Origin: Piromyces finnis
Lineage: Eukaryota; Neocallimastigomycota; Neocallimastigomycetes; Neocallimastigales; Neocallimastigaceae
Assembly (NCBI GenBank): GCA_002104945.1
Contig: MCFH01000011.1
Span: 939,501-1,003,500, forward strand
Length of the DNA stretch: 64,000 nucleotides
Direction: 5' to 3'
Part shown: one piece after another, positions 1 through 10,263 of the stretch
Numbering within the stretch: position 1 is the stretch's first letter
Layout of the letters: every line of letters starts with the position of its first letter
Notes under the pieces: generated by a model
The model's database searches: none
Seen by the model: the letters and a program-made list of their open reading frames with translations, nothing else
What the model was told of the DNA's origin: nothing
Position numbers and translations under genes: made by a program

Positions 1-135
1 TCAATCAATGGTAACTCAAATAACAACCAATTAAAGCCAACTAATAACAACACAGTTTCTAACACTTCTTCTGCCTCTACAATGAAGATTAGTGCTCTCG
101 CTATTGCTGCCTCTGTTATTGCTTTATTATTTTAA
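1..135 (+). CDS. C-terminal end of a probable GPI-anchored or secreted host protein (partial)
   Basis: The frame is open from base 1 to a TAA at 133-135; the start lies outside the window. The visible 44 residues are Asn/Ser/Thr-rich and end in the hydrophobic tail MKISALAIAASVIALLF. A small-residue and Ser/Thr stretch followed by about 15 hydrophobic residues at the very C-terminus is the usual layout of a GPI-anchor signal. The codon use (gct, tct, gcc) is more GC-rich than the flanking sequence, as expected for a real coding exon. No catalytic domain is in view, so the function cannot be named. This is the only likely host protein gene in the window. Confidence 0.6.
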   Translation, partial: SINGNSNNNQLKPTNNNTVSNTSSASTMKISALAIAASVIALLF

Positions 136-756
136 ATAAATTAATAATTCTTTAAAAAAAATCTTTAAAAAAAATTATATTTTTTTTTTAAAATCTTCAA
201 AATATAAATTAATTATTATCGAATTTCCGTTTTTTTTTAAAATAATATATTTATATTAATATAAAACGCATTAATATAGAACAGAAATCTATTAATATCA
301 CTTTTAATCATAATTAATATTCATTTATTTAAAGTTTAAAATAAATAAAAGTTAAAAATATTTTAAATATCAAAAATTGGAAGTTTAACTATTCTTTTAT
401 TATTTTATAATAAATAATAGCTTTTAACTATTCTTTTATTATTTTATAATAAATAATAGCTTTATGCTTTACACTAATTAAAAAATAAAATTGATAAATT
501 TATTTTAAAGAAAATAATAAGTAATATTATTAAAAAATATTAATTTTTCTAGCATTTGTGTATTGTATAATAAAGTTTAACGATAGTAAAGAAGAAATTT
601 TTAAAGGTCGTATTAATTAAATTTTGTTATTGGTCAACAAAAGTTATTGTGTAAAAGTCTTAAGAACTTCTTTCACATAATTTTAAAAATGTTTTTTTAT
701 ATTTTTTCAATGGTTCAAATTCAATTATGAATTCTCTATTAAAAGATAAAATAATA
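136..756. other. AT-rich intergenic sequence between host gene and tRNA-Ser
   Basis: No open frame or RNA gene is visible. The stretch is nearly all A and T with poly-T and poly-A runs. It contains a 39-bp tandem duplication at about 384-461. The minus-strand T run opposite 741-751 probably ends transcription of the neighbouring tRNA gene. Confidence 0.6.
384..461. repeat. Two tandem copies of a 39-bp AT-rich unit
   Basis: The unit beginning TTTAACTATTCTTTTATT is repeated head to tail, once from 384 and again from 423, with no difference seen by eye. It probably arose by slippage or a local duplication. It has no coding content. Confidence 0.75.
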
Positions 757-838
757 CGTCACCTGCAGGACTCGAACCTGCGCTCCCAAAGGGAAATGGC
801 TTAGCAGGCCACCGCGTTAACCACTCCGCCAAAGTGAC
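757..838 (-). tRNA. tRNA-Ser (anticodon GCT)
   Basis: The reverse complement folds as an 82-nt class II tRNA. The acceptor stem GTCACTT pairs with AGGTGAC, the anticodon loop is CTGCTAA, there is a long variable arm (ATTTCCCTTTGGGAG) and the T arm contains GGTTCGAGTCC. The anticodon GCT reads AGC/AGU serine codons. No intron is present. A T run just downstream on the minus strand fits a Pol III terminator. Element D is inserted 13 bp upstream of its 5' end. Confidence 0.95.
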
Positions 839-851
839 TACACAATTTTTT

Positions 852-1472
852 TGATAACGGATTGGTAGTTATATTACAACTTTTTAACTACTTCTTCTGT
901 TATCTTATATTGTTTTATCTCGACAGCTATTGTACGAGCTTTAACAATATCTACTAGTTTTATTAATTTATTTTAAGCTATTTTATAGTTTTAATAGTTT
1001 TATTATTTAATAATATTTATATAGAATAATAACACCAGATTTATTCTATAAAATATTATTTATTATTAACACAATAATTACAAATTAGACAAGTTTAATT
1101 TCGTTTTTATATTTTCTTTTATTTATTGTTCTTACGCTCTTTTTAACAATAATTTTTATTATATAAAAACTTATTTTTGTCTTTTTAAATATTATTATGT
1201 ATTCACTAATTAATTATATTAACTATTATTAAAATTTAACTTATTATTAATAATCTAAGTCTTCCTATTTTCTACTAAAAATTATTATTATTCTTTATAT
1301 TAAAAATTATTTTTATAATTTAACCCAATCAAATATATAAATTTATAAAATATTTGATTTTATGTAAATTATATTTTTATAATAAACTATATAAAATTAT
1401 TTAATAATTATTTTATAATAAAATTTTCTACTAATATCAAATGTATAATATATTTATAATTATTATTTATCA
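852..1472 (-). repeat. 3' LTR of element D
   Basis: This 621-bp copy matches 6807-7427 almost base for base, and matches a solo copy at 38142-38763. Its ends are TG...CA. Confidence 0.9.
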
Positions 1473-1804
1473 AGATTTCCTCCCCTAAGATACGACTTAG
1501 TGGTAGCTGATAAAAATATTCATAAATAATAATAAATATATAAGTTTTTGATATTTTTATACTAAATATTTAAAAATTTAAATTAAATTTTTTTTTTTTT
1601 TTTTTTTTTTTATATATATGATAAAAATAATATAAAATAAAGTTTATAAAAAAAATGATGAAAAATTTGAAAATTTTTATTAATAAAATTTTTTTTCAAA
1701 AAAAGTAAAAAAAATAAAATAGATGAGATAAAATTCGTCTTCAGTATATTAATATGTGTTTTTCTTGAAATTTATATAATAATCGCCATTTTTTTTATAT
1801 GATT

Positions 1805-4800
1805 TTATAGAGAGGACAAATAGGGCTTCACATTTTTAATATGGACATTACGTTCTAATATCTTATGCGTGTCCAGTGTTTCTAGAACTAAAGTGTTGAA
1901 TTTTGATACTTTCTTCACTTTAAATGGTCCTAAAAAGAATGGATCTAATTTTTTTCTACCTATATATCTTACCAACACTAGATCATCTGGCTTGTACCGG
2001 TGTTGCATAGACTTTGCTGTTTCATTTCTTTGAAGCCAATAGTCGTGAGCTTGCTTGATATTTTCAGTAGCTTCTTGTACCCAATTCTGGTGTCTGACAA
2101 AACGTCTGAAATTGTATTCTTCGTCAGACTCATCCTTTTCTTTTGGAATATCTGGTAGCAATACGCTAAGAGGCCATAAGTCTTTTCTTCCATATAAGAG
2201 TTCGAAACTACTAAACCCTGTAACTTTCGAACGAGACGTACGCAGAGCCCATAAAGTTGCCGGAAGTATTTCGTCCCAATTTTCTTGATTTTTACATAAA
2301 TGTCGAAGTATTTTTATTATTTCTCTATTTCTGTTTTCAACTTGTCCATTAGCTTCAGGGTGATGTGGTGCAACGAATTGAACCCAGGAACCATATAAGT
2401 CTATCATTGTTTTTGTTATGTCCGAAGTGAACTGACTTCCATTATCAGTGACAATTATTTCTGGGACACCATGTCTTGCAAAGACGTCTTTTAAGAAATA
2501 AATAACGTCTTGACTTTCGATTCTCTTTAAGGGAGCGGCTTCAACCCATTTAGTAGTATAGTCTACTAAAACAATGATATATAAATTACCTCTATCTGTT
2601 AATGGTAGTGGTCCAACTATATCCAAACCAACTCTAACGAAGGGTCTTTCAACAGGACTTGAAATATTAGACAGGTTTTTAGGAATGGGTTTTGGACGGT
2701 AGCATTGACATTCTAAACATGTTTTAACGACTTTATTTACGTCGTTCCACATTCCTGGCCAATAATATATTTCTTTTAATCTGGAAAGTGTTTTTTCAAC
2801 ACCTTCATGGCCGACAAGATGAGCCTTACGAATCAAGGAGAATTTTAAAGAGTCATCTTCAATAACTTTTAAAAAGTTTCCAGATTTAGAGCGGTAAACA
2901 AGAGTACCATTTAAAAATGAATAGTTCTTCTTAACATATTCAATAATTTTGGGAGGAGCAAAGGTGGAAATATTATCTTCTTTGTCTTCTAAGATAGAAT
3001 GAATAGAATTAATATTTAAATTTTGCGAAGAGGGCATACGGGACAAAGCATCAGCAAAAACATTATTTTTACCTTTTTCATAAATGATGTCGACTCTAAA
3101 TTCATTAAACTTGGCTATCCATCTAATATGTCTATCATTAGAAGGAATACTTGAAGTAAAGAAACCTACAAGTGGCTTATGGTCAGTGTATACTTTTACA
3201 ACAAGAGGAGAAGCTGCAATATAGGAGCGAAATTTATTCAAAGCGAATAAAATAGCAATATCTTCTTTTTCAGTAACAGAATAACGCGTTTCAGCATCTT
3301 TAAGACATCTACTAACACAATAAATAGGAAACTCAATATCTAAAGAGTCAGAAGGCTGTAGAAGAACAGCGCCAACGGCATAAGAAGAAGCGTCAGTACG
3401 AATAATGAATTGTTTATTAGGGTCGGGATATTTTAAAATACTGGAGGAGCAAATAAAAGAACGAAGTGTATGAAAGGCATCAGAATGGATATCTAACCAA
3501 ATAAAACTAGCTTTAGGACTTGTAAGTTTATATAAACAACTTGAAATAGCAGCAAAGTTAGGAATAAATTTTCTATAGTAGCTAACTAAGCCAAGGAAGG
3601 ACCTAAGTTGAGTGACGTTTTTAGGAGTGTTCCAAGAAGCTATAGCAAGAACTTTAGAAGGCATAGGTTTAATACCATCTGCAGTAAGTACGTGACCAAG
3701 AACTTCGACGGAGTTTTTGCAAAAAGAACACTTATCAATATTAATAGAGAATTTATGCTCTCTTAGGATAATAAAAAGTTTTTCAAGGTCCTTTAAATGT
3801 TGTTTAAAGTTAGGAGAATAAACTAAAATATCATCCATGTAAACAAATAGACAAGTACCGATAAGAGGCATAAGAATACGGTTCATCTCACGTTGGAAGG
3901 ATGCGGGTGCATTAGTTAACCCGAATGGCATAACCTTAAAGTTAAAATTATCAAACTTAGTAGTGAATGCTGTCTTTTCGATATCTTTGCTATTCATTGG
4001 AATTTGATGAAAACCAGAAAAAAGGTCAATAGCAGAGAAATATTTTGCGCCATGAACAGATTCTAGTAGTTCATCAATAAATGGTAGAGCATACGCGTCT
4101 TTAATAGTAATTTGATTTAATTTTCTATAATCGACACACATACGCCATTTACCATTTTTCTTTTTCACCATAACAACAGGGAATGACCATGGTGAATGAG
4201 AAGGTTCAATGAGACCGTGTTTCAATAGTTTCGAAATCTCTTCTTTTAATGCTTGGGATTGAGCAAGAGATATCTTATAAGGTCTCAGTTTAATGGGTTT
4301 GGTGGATGTTAATTCAATAGAATGAGGTTCAGCATCAGCAACTGAAACATCATCAATGGAATCGATTAAAACATCCCTATAATTTTTTATTAAAGAATGA
4401 AGTTGAATTTGTTCATCCTTTGAGATAATATTATCAATATCAGAAATATCTTTTAAGGAATTAATATTATTCATAATAGTAATATGATATAATTTATTTC
4501 CTTGCGATATGGAATCTGATGGTTGAGCAACCATAATAGAGGATCCATCAGTTTTCATATATAAAGCGTCGTCATCAGGATCTATATATAGCCTATGATC
4601 CTTTTGTGACTGGCGCCCAAGTATGATATCATAGCAGGAATCTTCGTCTTCTAGGATCCAGAAGGTAGTACTTATTTTAAGCTTATCAAAACGAAGAACG
4701 AGACTTACTGCTTGATTAGTGGAGATGACTTGTTGGCTAGCTAGCTTGAAGAATGTTCTTTTAAAGTATTTAATTTTATGTTTCTTTGATATAATATCAA

Positions 4801-5644
4801 AGAAGGACTTAGTAATCACGTTGACATCAGAGCCTGTATCCACTAACACTCTTACAATATTGTTGTCAACAGAACCTATAACAGAAGCGATATTGACTTT
4901 ATTAATGACGTTAATCTCATTACTAACATCAATGTTGTCAACACTATTGTTAACATTATTGTTATTATCATCACCATCGACATCACCTTCGTTGATAATA
5001 TTAATAAATGAACTAATATCATCATCATCAAGATCCAAATTTTGAATGGCGTTTATTTTTCTAACGTCATTAGGATCAAGTTTTAAGCCTTTCGCACAAA
5101 GTCTTCTAATGATAGGGCTAACAGCAAAGAGTTGTGCAAAGGTAATACCAGCGTTGGTATTATTGAGAGCATCATATACATCATACTCCTTATTTTTGCC
5201 AAGCATAATAATAGAACGTAAGAAGTCGTAATAGTTTCCTTTCAGCGACTTCTTACTTCCAATAACTTCTTCCTCTATATCATCTTGATTACTAGAGATA
5301 TCCGGACCAGTTCTCCTTTTGTTTCTGGCTTCTTTATTTTTCTTCTTGGCAGAAGAGATATTCTTGCCTGCAATTACCGAGGGGTCTAGGATGTCCAGGC
5401 GGGAAGTAGTGGTATGAAAATTTGAATTTTTCTCGTTTTGAATTTCTTGCTGTTCTTTCATCTGAGTGGCCTTTGTGTGTATTGGCAAGGGGTTTTCTCG
5501 AAGTTTCTTTTTCTTCGACTGAGTCACGTGATCCTCATCTTCACTTTCATCACTTTCTTCAGAACTTTTCCTCTTGAATGCGTAAATAAGGTTTTCGATG
5601 TCCTTATCATCGATTGTATTTGTCACGTGATTTTGTAACATCAT
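1805..5644 (-). CDS. pol: Gypsy pol polyprotein of element D: protease, reverse transcriptase, RNase H, integrase
   Basis: The 1279-residue frame has an acidic/basic N-terminal linker, then a retropepsin motif VDTGSD near residue 268. Reverse transcriptase spans about 460-680 with YMDD near 601. RNase H follows, with TDASSYAVGAVL near 748 and TDHKPL near 820. Integrase has an HHCC zinc-binding segment at about 930-990 and the catalytic series GLDIVGPL near 1008, TDNGSQF near 1066 and ENRNRE near 1101. There is no chromodomain; the C-terminus ends soon after the LxxxNVHIKNVKPY motif also present in element C. All catalytic motifs look intact. The true pol product probably begins by -1 frameshifting from gag: the -1 frame is open from 5846 down to 5607, but the pol frame itself lies one further frame over, so a small indel between about 5607 and 5653 is suspected. 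Confidence 0.93.
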   Translation of the reverse strand: MMLQNHVTNTIDDKDIENLIYAFKRKSSEESDESEDEDHVTQSKKKKLRENPLPIHTKATQMKEQQEIQNEKNSNFHTTTSRLDILDPSVIAGKNISSAKKKNKEARNKRRTGPDISSNQDDIEEEVIGSKKSLKGNYYDFLRSIIMLGKNKEYDVYDALNNTNAGITFAQLFAVSPIIRRLCAKGLKLDPNDVRKINAIQNLDLDDDDISSFINIINEGDVDGDDNNNNVNNSVDNIDVSNEINVINKVNIASVIGSVDNNIVRVLVDTGSDVNVITKSFFDIISKKHKIKYFKRTFFKLASQQVISTNQAVSLVLRFDKLKISTTFWILEDEDSCYDIILGRQSQKDHRLYIDPDDDALYMKTDGSSIMVAQPSDSISQGNKLYHITIMNNINSLKDISDIDNIISKDEQIQLHSLIKNYRDVLIDSIDDVSVADAEPHSIELTSTKPIKLRPYKISLAQSQALKEEISKLLKHGLIEPSHSPWSFPVVMVKKKNGKWRMCVDYRKLNQITIKDAYALPFIDELLESVHGAKYFSAIDLFSGFHQIPMNSKDIEKTAFTTKFDNFNFKVMPFGLTNAPASFQREMNRILMPLIGTCLFVYMDDILVYSPNFKQHLKDLEKLFIILREHKFSINIDKCSFCKNSVEVLGHVLTADGIKPMPSKVLAIASWNTPKNVTQLRSFLGLVSYYRKFIPNFAAISSCLYKLTSPKASFIWLDIHSDAFHTLRSFICSSSILKYPDPNKQFIIRTDASSYAVGAVLLQPSDSLDIEFPIYCVSRCLKDAETRYSVTEKEDIAILFALNKFRSYIAASPLVVKVYTDHKPLVGFFTSSIPSNDRHIRWIAKFNEFRVDIIYEKGKNNVFADALSRMPSSQNLNINSIHSILEDKEDNISTFAPPKIIEYVKKNYSFLNGTLVYRSKSGNFLKVIEDDSLKFSLIRKAHLVGHEGVEKTLSRLKEIYYWPGMWNDVNKVVKTCLECQCYRPKPIPKNLSNISSPVERPFVRVGLDIVGPLPLTDRGNLYIIVLVDYTTKWVEAAPLKRIESQDVIYFLKDVFARHGVPEIIVTDNGSQFTSDITKTMIDLYGSWVQFVAPHHPEANGQVENRNREIIKILRHLCKNQENWDEILPATLWALRTSRSKVTGFSSFELLYGRKDLWPLSVLLPDIPKEKDESDEEYNFRRFVRHQNWVQEATENIKQAHDYWLQRNETAKSMQHRYKPDDLVLVRYIGRKKLDPFFLGPFKVKKVSKFNTLVLETLDTHKILERNVHIKNVKPYLSSL

Positions 5645-5811
5645 CCTTATCTATGTCTTTGATTGGATCATCCACCAAAGGGTCAGAGAATTTTTCTTCA
5701 GAATTTGAAAATTTTTCTGTTTTATGTGAGTCACGTGTTTCATCAACATAAACTTGCTCGTTTATGTTATTGATATTGTGGGTTTGGTTATTATCAATTT
5801 TGGAGTTAGAA

Positions 5812-5846
5812 GGGGAAGATTGAGAACTTCCCCCATTTAATTTAAA
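5812..5846 (-). promoter_or_regulatory. Predicted -1 ribosomal frameshift signal at the gag/pol junction of element D
   Basis: On the minus strand the last gag codons give the slippery heptamer T TTA AAT (5846-5840). A 6-nt spacer with the gag stop TAA follows (5839-5834), then a hairpin with arms GGGGAAG (5833-5827) and CTTCCCC (5818-5812) and an 8-nt loop. The layout equals that of element C while the stem sequence differs with pairing kept. Confidence 0.75.
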
Positions 5847-6706
5847 TGGTTTTGGGAAAGGAGAGTAGCAATAAACTTATTCATATCTGACATTTCATTA
5901 GGGCAAAAACGAGCATCATGTCCTCTCTGATTACAGCGGTGACAGACATGAATTTTCATCTGGGCAAAACTCTTGGTCAGAGCCTCTAGATCGGATTCCT
6001 TAACGTCTTTTGTACCTCCTTGATTTTTATTGTTATTACTACTACTACTGTTATTATTACTATTATTATTATTATAAGGCGATTTTTCATTGTTGGTAGT
6101 AGTTCTTTTCTTAAAGGAGCTATTGCTTTTGTTTCTTTTATAGTTATAGTCGGTTTCGTCATCACTTTCATAAGCTGAGATGGTTTCTTCTGCTGTGATG
6201 GCGATTCTCATAGCGTCCTTTAAGGTTTTTGGTTGTTTATTAATAAGAGAATTCATAATGGGAGTTCTCCTATTAAAGGCTTTAATGTAAAGGAAAACAA
6301 GTCTTTCTTCAGAAGGCTTATCCCTTTCTTTAATTTCTTTCAAGAGGTCGTTAAAAGAACGGTTAAATTCTCTAACAGAGCTTTTGTTTACTTTTATTTT
6401 TTCTAACTTATTTAGGTTTCTATTAGAGGTTTTATCATCCTCAAATAAGTTAGATATTTTATTGATAAATTCATTATAAGATAGGGATCTATCTTCATAA
6501 TAAATATCACTACAAAGATCCTTTGAGTTACCGGTAGTAGCAAGCAAAGCAATTCTCTTCTTTTCTTTTTCAGAAAGAGCTAAGTCTTCTAAGATATCTT
6601 CAAGTTCCATTTTCCATCTGAAGAACTTAGTATCTTTCTTGCCAAGAGGGCTTATTTCTTTAGCCATACTAGCGGCTCTTTCAAAATTGTTTTTATTTTC
6701 AGTCAT
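5837..6706 (-). CDS. gag: Gag (capsid-nucleocapsid) of element D
   Basis: This 289-residue frame starts at an ATG about 100 nt inside the 5' LTR boundary. The first two thirds are a helical charged capsid-like region with the retrotransposon-gag pattern FRWKMELEDILEDL and REFNRSFNDLLKEI. An Asn/Ser-rich low-complexity linker follows at about 195-230. A CCHC zinc knuckle (CHRCNQRGHDARFC) lies near residue 256. The frame stops at a TAA within the spacer of the predicted frameshift signal, ending in HLN just like gag of element C. Gag would package the element RNA in cytoplasmic particles. Confidence 0.88.
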   Translation of the reverse strand: MTENKNNFERAASMAKEISPLGKKDTKFFRWKMELEDILEDLALSEKEKKRIALLATTGNSKDLCSDIYYEDRSLSYNEFINKISNLFEDDKTSNRNLNKLEKIKVNKSSVREFNRSFNDLLKEIKERDKPSEERLVFLYIKAFNRRTPIMNSLINKQPKTLKDAMRIAITAEETISAYESDDETDYNYKRNKSNSSFKKRTTTNNEKSPYNNNNSNNNSSSSNNNKNQGGTKDVKESDLEALTKSFAQMKIHVCHRCNQRGHDARFCPNEMSDMNKFIATLLSQNHLN

Positions 6707-6786
6707 ATTTAGTAAATAAATAAGATAATTATACTAAATATACTAATTAATAGGAATTATTTAAATTATCGGCTTTCCCACGGGAC

Positions 6787-6804
6787 GACTGAGGTTCTCC
6801 ACCA
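6787..6804 (-). promoter_or_regulatory. Candidate primer-binding site of element D
   Basis: Two bases inside the 5' LTR the minus strand reads TGGTGGAGAACCTCAGTC. The TGG start is the complement of a tRNA CCA end. The first nine bases (TGGTGGAGA) are also complementary to the 3' end expected for the tRNA-Ala of this window (TCTCCA plus CCA), but pairing stops there, so the primer is not established. Confidence 0.5.
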
Positions 6805-6806
6805 CT

Positions 6807-7427
6807 TGATAACGGATTGGTAGTTATATTACAACTTTTTAACTACTTCTTCTGTTATCTTATATTGTTTTATCTCGACAGCTATTGTACGAGCTTTAAC
6901 AATATCTACTAGTTTTATTAATTTATTTTAAGCTATTTTATAGTTTTAATAGTTTTATTATTTAATAATATTTATATAGAATAATAACACCAGATTTATT
7001 CTATAAAATATTATTTATTATTAACACAATAATTACAAATTAGACAAGTTTAATTTCGTTTTTATATTTTCTTTTATTTATTGTTCTTACGCTCTTTTTA
7101 ACAATAATTTTTATTATATAAAAACTTATTTTTGTCTTTTTAAATATTATTATGTATTCACTAATTAATTATATTAACTATTATTAAAATTTAACTTATT
7201 ATTAATAATCTAAGTCTTCCTATTTTCTACTAAAAATTATTATTATTCTTTATATTAAAAATTATTTTTATAATTTAACCCAATCAAATATATAAATTTA
7301 TAAAATATTTGATTTTATGTAAATTATATTTTTATAATAAACTATATAAAATTATTTAATAATTATTTTATAATAAAATTTTCTACTAATATCAAATGTA
7401 TAATATATTTATAATTATTATTTATCA
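6807..7427 (-). repeat. 5' LTR of element D
   Basis: This copy is 621 bp with TG...CA ends and matches 852-1472. It lies next to gag, so it is the promoter LTR of the minus-strand element. Confidence 0.9.
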
Positions 7428-7430
7428 TTT

Positions 7431-9373
7431 TTATAAATAATGAAATTAATAAATATAAAATTATTACTATACTTGATTTTTATGTTACGAATACTAGTGA
7501 AATTACCTATGAAATTTTCAAAATCAACAATATTTTAATTTCAAATTAATTATAAAATTATATTAAGAAATATTTAAAAAATTCAGAAAAGGTTAAGATA
7601 TGGCTTTAACCCTTAATAATTTTTATAATAAATAACTTTAACCCTTATCGTCAAAATTAAATAAGGAAAAACATGCGTATCTCCTCAACGAGTGACGATT
7701 TTTGATAATTGTGTTTTGGGAAATTATGGGTTCGTTAGAAAGCCACGCTCGAGAACTACAACATATGTTAATACGAGCATGATATCTTTGCTGGTTCATG
7801 AGATATTAAAATTTAAATATAATTGTGAACAAATGAGTAATGAAAATTTAGAGAATGATTACCCCTGATATATCAATTATAAATCATTCTGTAAAACTAA
7901 ATTATCTTTTCCCATTGATTAAAGCAAATTAAATTGAATTACATTGTAATAATTCTCCGGAAAATAATAATTTTATAACAATTATTTCAATAAGACAAAT
8001 TATAATCTTTGAATTAAAAGATTATAAACACTATAATTATATTTAATGAATTATATTAGAGTTAGATAATAATTAATATTATAAATATTGTTAACAATAT
8101 TTAAATTTAATAATCATGAATAAGCTTTAAGTTTAGTTTTTAATATTATAAATTATATTATAAGTATAATCATGTATTGAAAAGTTATTTTATTATTAAA
8201 TGTAAAATTACAGATAGATAGTATAAATAGTTTAGAATATTTTATAAATTTATTTTTTTGTAAAGATTATTACTTATTACATTAATATTTTACTATTAAA
8301 TAATCTTATTATTATATTTTATTAATATATTATTTAAATAAAATAAAGAAATTATTTTAACCACAATATATAATTTATAAAACGATTAAGATTATTTTAA
8401 TAAACCATTTTTTCTAACCTAGCTATCTTTTAATCTTTTATTTAATATAATATTTTAATATTAAACTATAAGTTTAGTAAAACTTTTTACATTTTAAGTT
8501 AACCCTAAAAGTAATTTAAAACAAGTTATAGTTTAATTACTTTACCAAAATTCTAAAATGAAATTAACCCTTAACACTGCATATATTTTGATTATTGAAA
8601 GAAAATAATAAACTTTAATTAATCGATATCAAAATATATAACTTTTGTTAAATTAATTGTTAAATTAAATATTTAATAACTTATTTAGTAAATTACACTT
8701 TAAAAGAAAACAAATATAACTAATTCATGTTATAAAATAATATAATTAAACACTTTTATTAAAATACTAAAAATAATTATTATTTTAATTAATTGTAAAA
8801 TAAACAACTTTTTATATTCTTTAACTTTTAATTATCTTTTATTGTTATTTTTAATTACTTTTATTACTTTTATTGTAAATAGTTATTAATTTTATTATTT
8901 TAATGTAAATAATTTAAATTTAAAAGAAAATATAAATACATGTAAATAATAAAAAAATCAAATAAGTAATATTCTATAATATTTTATAATACTAAAACAC
9001 AATTTTAATTTATTCTTTAATTTTAATAAATAATGACAATAGTAATAATAATATTTAATAGTTAAAAATAATAATACATGTAATAAATGAAAATGTATAA
9101 AAGGAAGATAAAATTCTTCTTTATAAAAAGCGGACAATAAATGAAGAGTAAAAAAAAAGACAATAAGTAGACAATAAATAAATTATAAAATATAATAAAG
9201 AGATAATTTAAATATAATAATAAAAGAGTTTATTTTCGAGTTTTGAGTGATTTATTTGTTAATTATAAAACATATTTTATTTTATTTTAAATTTATTGTT
9301 TCATCATAAATACTAGAATTTATTATATATTAAAATTACTATATAATTCAAAAATATATCGGTCAACGCATCA
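7431..9373 (+). repeat. Degenerate LTR related to element C, split by another LTR
   Basis: 7431-7482 and 8497 to about 8945 follow the first part of the element C LTR closely. Past about 8945 the sequence no longer matches, although it keeps a TATA-like stretch (GTATAAAAGG near 9094) and ends ...GCATCA near 9373, just before a TGG-type primer site. It therefore looks like a variant LTR with a shared U3 and a different R/U5. The split at 7483-8491 is a solo F LTR with TSD tttta. Confidence 0.6.
7483..8491 (+). repeat. Solo LTR, family F (about 1 kb)
   Basis: It begins TGTTACGAATACTAGTG and ends AAACTTTTTACA. It matches copies at 20237-21270 and 38819-39844 and a reverse copy at 58046-58953. 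The five bases tttta occur directly before (7478-7482) and after (8492-8496), a clean TSD. It is inserted inside an element-C-type LTR whose sequence resumes at 8497. Confidence 0.85.
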
Positions 9374-9625
9374 TAAAATTTTGGTGGAGAATCCGGGCGT
9401 GACCAAAGATATGAAAAAGAATAATATCAATAATAATACTAATAAATTCTGAAATATTAAATGTTTATAAAAAAAACAGTTTACATTTACTTTTATTTTA
9501 TATTTTCTATAATAATTATAATAATAAAAAAAATAAAAAAAATTAATTATATATATAATCTTAAAATTTGTTATTTCTAAAAAGGGTATTTAAGAAATTA
9601 AAGACTAAATGATTAATATTATACG
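9374..9625 (+). other. Leader remnant with TGG-type primer-binding site
   Basis: The bases from 9382 read TGGTGGAGAATCCGGGCG, close to the primer site of element D, and follow an LTR-like end at 9373. The rest, to the next LTR at 9626, is AT-rich and non-coding. This looks like the start of an element internal region that was cut off. Confidence 0.45.
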
Positions 9626-10263
9626 TGTAAAAGTTTTATATTCAAAACAGATTATAAAATTATACAATAAAACAAGAACACAAAAAAATAAATAAATAGA
9701 AAAAAACAAAAAAAAAATCTTTTAAAATTTTCTTTTTATTAATTTTATTTAGTTATTAACTAAATTATAGTCAATAACAATTATATCGTTTTTACATAGA
9801 AATTATTACATGTACATGTATTTATATTTTTTATTATTTTAATATATAATTCTATTTAATAATACACATATTCAATATAAGATAAATAAAACTAATTTAA
9901 TAAATAATTTAATAAATAATAAAATAATAAAACAAAACTAAAACTAATTAAATACACTTTCAATTCAATTTGAGTAAACTGCAAATTGAATACAGTCCAT
10001 GTATTACTTATATATTAATTAAATATTAACAATACTATTTATTATATATTTACTATTAAAAATGCTAATTTAAAACTACGCTAAAGTTATTAAACTAATT
10101 TTAATTAAATAAAAACTTTTGATTTAATTTGAATAATTAGAATATTTAAATTTAATTATCTATTAATTCAAATATTTATCCAAAATTCTTTCTTAACTTT
10201 TATATTTTAAAATTAATTATTATTTAATAATTATTAATTAAAGATATATTTTATATTTTTACA
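9626..10263 (-). repeat. LTR of the B-like family (3' LTR of a decayed gypsy element)
   Basis: It begins TGTAAAAG and ends TTTTTACA on the plus strand and is followed by an ATCTCGCCCTTTAAG tract, which read on the minus strand is the purine tract CTTAAAGGGCGAGAT. The same junction occurs in element B at 23392/23393. No matching TSD with the right-hand LTR was found. Confidence 0.7.

Larger units (their letters stand above)
852..7427 (-). mobile_element. Ty3/gypsy LTR retrotransposon 'D', nearly complete
   Basis: Two 621-bp LTRs (852-1472 and 6807-7427) begin TGATAACGG and end TTATCA and enclose separate gag and pol frames read on the minus strand. Five T residues on each side (847-851 and 7428-7432) form a possible TSD, though T runs are common here. 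A purine tract (AGGGGAGGAAATCT on the minus strand) precedes the 3' LTR, and a TGG-type primer site follows the 5' LTR. The LTRs look almost identical, so the insertion is young. It sits 13 bp upstream of tRNA-Ser, the position favoured by tRNA-targeted elements such as yeast Ty3. Confidence 0.92.
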
